Part shown: positions 58,442 through 64,000 of the stretch, piece after piece
Layout: the number at the start of each line of letters is the position of its first letter
Numbering within the stretch: position 1 is the first letter of the stretch
Source of the DNA: Streptomyces sp. NRRL F-5126
GTDB taxonomy: Bacteria; Actinomycetota; Actinomycetes; Streptomycetales; Streptomycetaceae
Assembly (NCBI RefSeq): GCF_000721265.1
Contig: NZ_JOFZ01000013.1
Coordinates: 112,280 to 176,279 of the forward strand
DNA: 64,000 nt
Direction: 5' to 3'
Notes under the pieces: model-generated
The model's database searches: none
What the model saw: only the letters and a program-made list of their open reading frames with translations
Told to the model about the DNA's origin: nothing
Translations under genes and position numbers: made by a program

Positions 58442-58894
58442 ATGAGCGCGAAAATCACCTACGTGGTCGGCGCCGTCGTCCTCGTCTTCTACTTCGTCCT
58501 GGCCGGGAGCCGCGGCGTCTGGCTGATCCAGGCCGGCACGCCCGTCACGGTCGCCTTCGGCATCGCGGTGCTGATCCTGCCGCTCATCGGCGCCTGGTTC
58601 CTCTGGAAGAACACCCGCTTCGTCACCCGCGCCAACCGTCTCGCGGCGGAGTTGGACGCGGAGGGCGGCCTGCCCGTCGACGAACTGGTCCGCACCCCTG
58701 GCGGCCGCATCGACAGGGCTTCGGCCGACGCCGTCTTCGCGAAGCGGCGCGCCGAGACGGAGGACACCCCGGACGACTGGCGCTGCTGGTTCAGGCTCGC
58801 CGTCGCCTACCGCGACGCCCGGGACACGCCGAGGGCCCGCAAGGCGATGCAGCGTGCCATAGCGCTTCACGACGGCACGGCCGTCCGCGCCTGA
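58442..58894 (+). CDS. small membrane protein with TPR-like tail
   Basis: 150 residues. Two transmembrane helices in the first 60 residues (YVVGAVVLVFYFVLAGSR; VTVAFGIAVLILPLIGAWFL), then a soluble helical tail ending in a TPR-like repeat (DDWRCWFRLAVAYRDARDTP, RARKAMQRAIALHDG). Begins 22 bases after dapB and probably shares its transcript. Function unknown; conserved near dapB/thyX in Streptomyces as far as I recall. Confidence 0.75.
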   Translation: MSAKITYVVGAVVLVFYFVLAGSRGVWLIQAGTPVTVAFGIAVLILPLIGAWFLWKNTRFVTRANRLAAELDAEGGLPVDELVRTPGGRIDRASADAVFAKRRAETEDTPDDWRCWFRLAVAYRDARDTPRARKAMQRAIALHDGTAVRA

Positions 58895-58926
58895 CACCCC
58901 GGCCGCCCGTGGGCCCTCGGCGGGGC

Positions 58927-59475
58927 TCACCGGGCGCGCTGGTACTCCGCGCCCCACGCCTCCACGGTGTCCGCCGCGCGCTCGAAGGCGTCGCCGCGCG
59001 AGAGGAAGTCGGCGTTGTGCGTCGTCAGCAGCGGGAGGTGCTCGCCCCTGCGCCGCACGAGGACGAGGGCCTGCCCCTGGACCGTCCGCGGCAGGCCCAG
59101 CCAGCGCACCGGCTGCTGCACCGTGCGCACGGCCGACGCCTGGTTCCATGCCACGGTCGAGGTGTGCAGCAGGGCCACCCGGCGCACGCCGTGCCTGCTC
59201 ACCCACGTACCCATCCGCAGCATCCGCAGGGCCACCGCGATCACCACGGCGGCGACCACAGCGCACACGACGGCCCCGGAACCACCCGCCGCCAGGGCGG
59301 TGATCACCGTCGCGAGCAGGATGAACGAGGCCAGCAGCAGGAGCACGGCCGCGACCCCCACCCGCCAGGGCCCCAGCCGGTAGGGGCGCCGCCATTGATC
59401 ATGGTCGTCGTACGGCAACGCGACGTCGTCCGCCGTGTCGAATCCACGACCGGCCGTCATAAAGGGCAAGGGCAC
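58927..59475 (-). CDS. membrane protein with bacterial PH-like domain
   Basis: 182 residues. Two adjacent transmembrane helices at ~40-85 (AAVLLLLASFILLATVITAL; AVVCAVVAAVVIAVALRML) precede a PH-like beta-rich part (GTWVSRHGVRRVALLHTSTV, then WLGLPRTVQGQALVLVRRRG) and a helix FERAADTVEAWGAEY. GTG 59475 with AGGA 8 bases upstream; ATG 59460 is possible. Function unknown. Confidence 0.7.
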   Translation of the reverse strand: MPLPFMTAGRGFDTADDVALPYDDHDQWRRPYRLGPWRVGVAAVLLLLASFILLATVITALAAGGSGAVVCAVVAAVVIAVALRMLRMGTWVSRHGVRRVALLHTSTVAWNQASAVRTVQQPVRWLGLPRTVQGQALVLVRRRGEHLPLLTTHNADFLSRGDAFERAADTVEAWGAEYQRAR

Positions 59476-59583
59476 GACTGATCCTCACTCACAAGCACGC
59501 TCGAATTGCTGTGCCCGGTGAGGCTACCGAGCCGCCGCACCCCTGGACCACCCGAGGGGTCCGGACGGGGTGCGAGGCGGGGC

Positions 59584-59823
59584 TCAGTGGTGGCGCGCGG
59601 CCTCCGACTGCTGCACGTGGTGGAGCGTCGGGTTGGACTGGAGCGCGGGCACCCCGAACAGCAGGGATCCCGTGAACGCGGCCGCGATGACCAGGCCGAT
59701 CAGCAGCCGGCCCGCGATCTCGCCACGAGCGGGCCGTCGCTTCGGCGGCGGCTCGACGTTGCTGCGGAAGCGATCGGTCTCGGCGAGAAAGGTGAACGGT
59801 ACGTCCTCGCGCCGGCGGAACAT
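59584..59823 (-). CDS. 79-aa single-pass membrane protein
   Basis: 79 residues: a polar/basic N-terminus (FRRREDVPFTFLAETDRFRS), one transmembrane helix (LLIGLVIAAAFTGSLLFGV) and a short outside tail (LHHVQQSEAARHH). Divergent from thyX. Codon use fits a real gene; no family recognised. Confidence 0.6.
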   Translation of the reverse strand: MFRRREDVPFTFLAETDRFRSNVEPPPKRRPARGEIAGRLLIGLVIAAAFTGSLLFGVPALQSNPTLHHVQQSEAARHH

Positions 59824-60014
59824 GGTGCGTACTCCCTGGTTGTCCGTGTCGACTGTGCTGTCCTGCTGTTCGGTAGGACGCGAAACAAACCGATCAGGTG
59901 CCCGAATTCCCCGAAAGAATGGGGAACGACCTGGTAACGAACGCCCAAGGCGGCCCGGACGGTCACGGGCTCTAGAGTGGCCCAGGCAGTCGTACAGGAC
60001 GGAAGGACCCGCGG

Positions 60015-60752
60015 GTGAAGAGCGAAAAGGCCGGGCCGGAGCCGAGTTTCCGCAGCGACGTGACCGTCGAGTTGGTGAAGCACAGCGCGTCGGACACCGA
60101 CGTCCTGTGGGCGGCGCGCGTCTCCACCGCGGGCGAGCAGTCGCTCGACGAGCTGACGAAGGACCCCGAGCGGTCGAAGGGACTGCTCAACTACCTGATG
60201 CGGGACCGCCACGGCAGCCCGTTCGAGCACAACTCGATGACCTTCTTCGTCACCGCGCCGATCTTCGCCTTCCGCGAGTTCATGCGTCACCGGGTCGGAT
60301 GGTCCTACAACGAGGAGTCCGGCAGGTACCGGGAGCTGCGGCCCGTGTTCTACGTGCCGGGGGAGGACCGCAAGCTGGTCCAGCGCGGCCGCCCCGGCAA
60401 GTACGAGTTCCTGCACGGGACGCCCGAGCAGCACAAGACGGTCACCGAGGCCATGGAGGAGTCCTACCGGCGCTCGTACGCCGCGTACCAGGAGATGCTG
60501 GAGGCGGGTGTCGCCCGCGAGGTGGCCAGGGCGACGCTCCCCGTCGGCCTGTTCTCGTCGATGTACGCCACGTGCAACGCACGCTCGCTGATGCACTTCC
60601 TCGGTCTGCGCACGCAGCACGAACTGGCGAAGGTGCCCTCGTTCCCGCAGCGGGAGATCGAGATGGTCGGGGAGCGGATGGAGGAGCACTGGCGGCACCT
60701 GATGCCGCTGACCCACGCGGCGTTCAACGCGAACGGCCGGGTCGCCCCCTGA
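60015..60752 (+). CDS. thyX: flavin-dependent thymidylate synthase
   Basis: 245 residues; makes dTMP from dUMP using FAD, NADPH and methylenetetrahydrofolate. The ThyX motif RHR-x7-S is present (RHRVGWSYNEESGRYREL), with upstream HGSPFEHNSMTFFV and LFSSMYATCNARSLMHFLGL. GTG 60015. A TAGAGT -10-like hexamer at 59973-59978 lies ~37 bases upstream. Sits between dapB and dapA, the usual actinobacterial order. Confidence 0.96.
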   Translation: MKSEKAGPEPSFRSDVTVELVKHSASDTDVLWAARVSTAGEQSLDELTKDPERSKGLLNYLMRDRHGSPFEHNSMTFFVTAPIFAFREFMRHRVGWSYNEESGRYRELRPVFYVPGEDRKLVQRGRPGKYEFLHGTPEQHKTVTEAMEESYRRSYAAYQEMLEAGVAREVARATLPVGLFSSMYATCNARSLMHFLGLRTQHELAKVPSFPQREIEMVGERMEEHWRHLMPLTHAAFNANGRVAP

Positions 60753-60849
60753 CCTGGGGCGGAGCCGAGGGGGCACAGATGTACGGGCCATCGACCGAAG
60801 TGTCCGTATTGCGGTGTTTCGAGAAGTTCATCTACGCTGATCAAACGGA

Positions 60850-60887
60850 CCCGGCACTGCCTGAACCCCCGAGCAGGGAGTGCCGGG
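60850..60887 (+). terminator. hairpin after thyX
   Basis: CCCGGCACTGCCT pairs with AGGGAGTGCCGGG (one mismatch) over a 12-base loop, followed by CTCCTCCTGTCC. Likely thyX terminator. Confidence 0.65.
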
Positions 60888-60948
60888 CTCCTCCTGTCCG
60901 GCGCCCCGAGACCACACCCGGGGCTGAGCAGCGAGTAGCGTGTTACCC

Positions 60949-61848
60949 ATGGCTCCGACCTCCACACCGCAGACCCCCTTCGGGAGGGTCCTCACCGCCA
61001 TGGTCACGCCCTTCACGGCGGACGGCGCGCTCGACGTCGACGGTGCCCAGCGGCTCGCCACCCAGCTGGTGGACGCGGGCAACGACGGCCTGGTACTCAG
61101 CGGCACCACCGGTGAGTCCCCCACCACCACGGACGCGGAGAAAGAGCAGCTGGTACGGGCCGTGGTCGAGGCGGTCGGAGACCGCGCCCACATCATCGCC
61201 GGCGTCGGCACGAACGACACCCGCCACAGCCTGGAGCTCGCACGCACCGCGCAGCGGGCCGGCGCGCACGGCCTCCTGGCCGTCACGCCGTACTACAGCA
61301 AGCCGCCCCAGGAAGGCATCCACCAGCACTTCACCGCCATCGCGGACGCCACCGACCTCCCGGTGATGCTCTACGACATCCCCGGCCGCACCGGCGTCCC
61401 GATCGACACCGAGACGATGATCCGCCTCGGCGGCCACCCGAGGATCGTCGCGAACAAGGACGCCAAGGGCGACCTCGGACGCGCCAGCCTCGCCATCGCC
61501 GAGTCGGGACTCGCCTGGTACTCGGGCGACGACATGCTGAACCTGCCGCTGCTCTCCGTCGGGGCCGTCGGCTTCGTCTCCGTGGTCGGCCACGTGGCGA
61601 CACCCGAACTGCGCGAGCTCATCGAGGCGTTCAGCCACGGCGACGTGCAGAAGGCCGCGGAGATCCACCAGAGGCTGCTGCCGGTCTTCATCGGCATGTT
61701 CCGCACGCAGGGCGTCATCACCACCAAGGCGGCCCTCGCACTGCGCGGCCTGCCCGGCGGACCGCTGCGGCTGCCCCTGGTCGGGCTCACCGAGCAGGAA
61801 ACCGCGCAGCTGAAGCTCGACCTCGCCGCGGGCGGGGTACAGCTCTGA
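60949..61848 (+). CDS. dapA: 4-hydroxy-tetrahydrodipicolinate synthase
   Basis: 299 residues, TIM-barrel NAL/DapA family; condenses pyruvate with aspartate semialdehyde. GTTGESPTTT (substrate loop), catalytic Tyr in MLYDIPGRTGVP and Schiff-base Lys in IVANKDAKGD are intact. ATG 60949 has no clear ribosome binding site; a weak -10-like TAGCGT lies 8 bases before it. Streptomycetes carry DapA paralogues, so this may be one of several, but its position with dapB supports a lysine-pathway role. Confidence 0.93.
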   Translation: MAPTSTPQTPFGRVLTAMVTPFTADGALDVDGAQRLATQLVDAGNDGLVLSGTTGESPTTTDAEKEQLVRAVVEAVGDRAHIIAGVGTNDTRHSLELARTAQRAGAHGLLAVTPYYSKPPQEGIHQHFTAIADATDLPVMLYDIPGRTGVPIDTETMIRLGGHPRIVANKDAKGDLGRASLAIAESGLAWYSGDDMLNLPLLSVGAVGFVSVVGHVATPELRELIEAFSHGDVQKAAEIHQRLLPVFIGMFRTQGVITTKAALALRGLPGGPLRLPLVGLTEQETAQLKLDLAAGGVQL

Positions 61849-61966
61849 CCACGAACTTCACAACTGAATACCCGAAGCCGCAGCCGTGCGGACACGCGGC
61901 GGCCACGGCGACGACGCACGAAACGGGAACCGCTCCCGGAACAGACAACTGCAAGTGCACGAATGT

Positions 61967-62005
61967 CACACGCGCCACGTGCCTCAGCGGCACGTGGCGC
62001 GTGTG
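61967..62005 (+). promoter_or_regulatory. 17-bp perfect hairpin just before the RNase J start
   Basis: CACACGCGCCACGTGCC (61967-61983) pairs perfectly with 61989-62005 (loop TCAGC). It ends just before the RNase J ribosome binding site (GGTGAGGAG, about 62004-62012) and 15 bases before the TTG start. No T-tract follows, so a 5'-UTR control or processing element is more likely than a terminator. Confidence 0.75.
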
Positions 62006-62019
62006 GTGAGGAGAGTCTT

Positions 62020-63705
62020 TTGAGTCATCCGCATCCCGAACTGGGCGCCCCGCCGAAGCTGCCCAAGGGCGGCCTCCGCGTCACCCCCCTCGGTGGCCTC
62101 GGCGAGATCGGCCGCAACATGACGGTGTTCGAGTACGGCGGCCGCCTGCTCATCGTCGACTGCGGCGTCCTCTTCCCCGAGGAGGAGCAGCCCGGGATCG
62201 ACCTGATCCTGCCCGACTTCACCACGCTCGAGAGCCGCCTCGGCGACATCGAGGGCGTCGTCCTCACGCACGGCCACGAGGACCACATCGGCGGCGTGCC
62301 CTACCTGCTGAGGCTGAAGCCCGACATCCCGCTGATCGGCTCCAAGCTGACCCTCGCGCTGATCGAGGCGAAGCTCCAGGAGCACCGCATCCGCCCATAC
62401 ACCCTGGAGGTGGCGGAGGGGCACCGCGAACGTATCGGCCCCTTCGACTGCGAGTTCGTCGCCGTCAACCACTCCATCCCGGACGCTCTCGCCGTCGCGA
62501 TCCGCACGCCCGCGGGCATGGCCGTGCACACCGGCGACTTCAAGATGGACCAGCTTCCGCTCGACCGCAGGCTCACCGACCTGCCCACCTTCGCCAAGCT
62601 CGGCGAGGAGGGCATCGACCTGCTCCTCGCGGACTCCACCAACGCCGAGGTCCCCGGCTTCGTGCCGCCTGAGCGCGACATCACCGGGGTGCTGCGCCAG
62701 GTGTTCGCCGGAGCACGCAAGCGCGTGATCGTGGCCAGCTTCGCGAGCCACGTGCACCGCATCCAGCAGATCCTCGACACGGCACACGAGTACGGCCGCC
62801 GCGTCGCCTTCGTGGGACGCTCCATGGTCCGCAACATGGGCATCGCGCGCGAACTGGGCTACCTGAAGGCGGCCCCTGGACTCATCGTCGACGTCAAGAC
62901 CCTGGACGACCTGCCGGACGACGAGATCGTCCTCGTCTGCACGGGCTCCCAGGGCGAGCCGATGGCCGCGCTGTCCCGCATGGCCAACCGCGACCACCAG
63001 ATCCGGATCGTCCAGGGCGACACCGTGATCCTGGCGTCGTCCCTGATCCCGGGCAACGAGAACTCGGTCTACCGCGTGATCAACGGGCTCACCCGGTGGG
63101 GTGCGAACGTCGTACACAAGGGCAACGCCAAGGTGCACGTCTCGGGCCACGCCTCGGCCGGCGAGCTGCTGTACTTCTACAACATCTGCAAGCCGAAGAA
63201 CCTCATGCCGGTGCACGGCGAATGGCGCCACCTGCGCGCCAACGCCGAGCTCGGCGCGCTGACGGGCGTCCCGAAGGACCACATCGTCATCGCGGAGGAC
63301 GGCGTGGTCGTCGACCTGGTCGACGGCAAGGCGAAGATCACCGGCAAGGTCCAGGCCGGCTACGTCTACGTCGACGGCCTCTCCGTCGGTGACGTCGACG
63401 AGGCGTCGCTGAAGGACCGCCGCATCCTCGGGGACGAGGGCATCGTGTCGGTGTTCGTGGTGGTCGACTCCACGACCGGCAAGGTCGTCGGCGGCCCGCA
63501 CGTCCAGGCGCGCGGTTCCGGCATCGACGACGCGGCGTTCGCGGCGGTGCTGCCGAAGATCGACGAGGCGATCGCGAGATCCGCGCAGGACGGCGTCTCC
63601 GAACCCCACCAGATCCAGCAGCTGATCCGCCGCACACTGGGCAAGTGGGTCTCCGACACCTACCGCAGGCGCCCGATGATCCTGCCCGTGGTGGTCGAGG
63701 TCTGA
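62020..63705 (+). CDS. rnj: ribonuclease J
   Basis: 561 residues; beta-lactamase-fold RNase with endo and 5'-exo activity. Metallo-beta-lactamase motif LTHGHEDHIGG, then beta-CASP motifs with ADSTNAEVPGF, CTGSQGEPMAALSRMA and VHVSGHASAGEL, and a C-terminal domain. TTG start at 62020 with GAGGAG ~7 bases upstream gives the length I recall for the S. coelicolor protein. A strong hairpin lies just before the ribosome binding site. Downstream of dapA, a conserved actinobacterial pair. Confidence 0.95.
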   Translation: MSHPHPELGAPPKLPKGGLRVTPLGGLGEIGRNMTVFEYGGRLLIVDCGVLFPEEEQPGIDLILPDFTTLESRLGDIEGVVLTHGHEDHIGGVPYLLRLKPDIPLIGSKLTLALIEAKLQEHRIRPYTLEVAEGHRERIGPFDCEFVAVNHSIPDALAVAIRTPAGMAVHTGDFKMDQLPLDRRLTDLPTFAKLGEEGIDLLLADSTNAEVPGFVPPERDITGVLRQVFAGARKRVIVASFASHVHRIQQILDTAHEYGRRVAFVGRSMVRNMGIARELGYLKAAPGLIVDVKTLDDLPDDEIVLVCTGSQGEPMAALSRMANRDHQIRIVQGDTVILASSLIPGNENSVYRVINGLTRWGANVVHKGNAKVHVSGHASAGELLYFYNICKPKNLMPVHGEWRHLRANAELGALTGVPKDHIVIAEDGVVVDLVDGKAKITGKVQAGYVYVDGLSVGDVDEASLKDRRILGDEGIVSVFVVVDSTTGKVVGGPHVQARGSGIDDAAFAAVLPKIDEAIARSAQDGVSEPHQIQQLIRRTLGKWVSDTYRRRPMILPVVVEV

Positions 63706-63738
63706 CGGTTCGTCGGCGCTCGCGCCGGGCACCTCTCG

Positions 63739-63778
63739 GGAGCGGGGGGCCTCGATTTGCATCGAGGCCCCCCGCTCC
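63739..63778 (+). terminator. 18-bp terminator after RNase J
   Basis: 63739-63756 pairs perfectly with 63761-63778 around TTGC, then GTTAGGTTT. Strong terminator separating RNase J from the rRNA leader. Confidence 0.85.
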
Positions 63779-63809
63779 GTTAGGTTTCAGTCTCCACCGG
63801 AACGCAGCA

Positions 63810-63829
63810 GTGGGCACGCATGTGCCCAC
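63810..63829. repeat. inverted repeat GTGGGCAC/GTGCCCAC before rRNA promoter
   Basis: 8-bp arms with GCAT loop, about 45 bases before the rRNA -10. Could be a regulator site or a second, weaker terminator. Confidence 0.5.
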
Positions 63830-63872
63830 GGGAGCCTGCGGGAAGGTGGAAAAACGGCTCCGAAACTTCTGA

Positions 63873-64000
63873 TAAAGTCGGGGTCAGCCGAAAGGCGGGA
63901 AACACCGAAGGGAAAGCGCCCGGAGGGAGCCTGGAAGGGTTTCCGAAGGAAGCGTCCGTTCCTTGAGAACTCAACAGCGTGCTAAAAGTCAACGCCAGAT
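63873..64000 (+). promoter_or_regulatory. rRNA operon promoter (-10) and leader
   Basis: GATAAAGTCGGGGTCAGCCG and the following CCGAAAGGCGGGAAACACCG match the streptomycete rrn leader with -10 TAAAGT at 63873-63878. The last ~40 bases (TTGAGAACTCAACAGCGTGC and on) are the conserved antitermination/processing region just before 16S rRNA. The 16S gene must begin shortly beyond the window; the 35 bases before the -10 have no good -35, which is usual for these promoters. Confidence 0.8.

Overview
The window is high-GC (about 70% or more) actinobacterial chromosome, almost certainly from a Streptomyces or close relative. Three things point there: the codon bias and frequent GTG starts; the gene order dxr-rseP-ispG-proS-rimP-nusA-ylxR-infB-rbfA-truB-ribF ... 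rpsO-pnp-dapB-thyX-dapA-RNase J; and a bldB-type DUF397 gene inside a type VII (ESX) secretion locus, the arrangement known from S. coelicolor. It is a core-chromosome segment with accessory inserts. I see no phage, insertion sequence, CRISPR array or tRNA. The last ~130 bases look like the leader of an rRNA operon whose 16S gene starts beyond the window.

Regions: (1) 1-7031 holds the end of gabT, a PAP2 phosphatase, a PucR regulator, a divergent cytochrome P450/TetR pair with two matching operator palindromes, and an aldehyde dehydrogenase; gabT, PucR and the dehydrogenase suggest GABA/amine catabolism. (2) 7248-15177 holds a small resistance-type nucleotidyltransferase, MEP-pathway genes dxr and ispG around the site-2 protease rseP, two GNAT acetyltransferases and proS. 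(3) 15666-17594 (minus) is an operon of a Tat lipoprotein, a ferritin-like DUF4439 protein and an APH-fold protein that has lost its catalytic residues. (4) 17801-25983 is the rimP-nusA-ylxR-infB-DUF503-rbfA-truB-ribF translation cluster. (5) 26146-28653 is a coupled four-gene module with the signature of a type VII substrate pair: a small protein with a YxxxD tail, a 444-aa WxG protein with a glycine-zipper tail, a small SAV_915/SseB-like protein and a membrane protein. (6) 28690-37108 holds a VOC protein, a divergent amidohydrolase/LysR pair and a complete peptide-type ABC importer whose binding protein ends in a membrane anchor. (7) 37323-53135 is the ESX locus: a proline-rich MinD/EspI-like ATPase, a coupled accessory protein, EccE, EccB, mycosin, two WXG100 proteins, BldB, a YrhB/Imm35-like protein, EccC and EccD. 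No EccA, EspG or PE/PPE gene is present. (8) 53356-63705 holds rpsO, pnp, an M16 peptidase, dapB, small membrane proteins, thyX, dapA and RNase J, then the rRNA leader.

The most interesting points are the distant type VII substrate module, a symmetric element at the start of the WXG100 transcript, perfect hairpins before both RNA-decay genes (pnp and RNase J), the APH-fold pseudokinase operon, the membrane-anchored binding protein, and the repeated placement of -10-like hexamers 5-8 bases before start codons, which predicts many leaderless mRNAs. All functional statements come from reading motifs and context; no database search was run.
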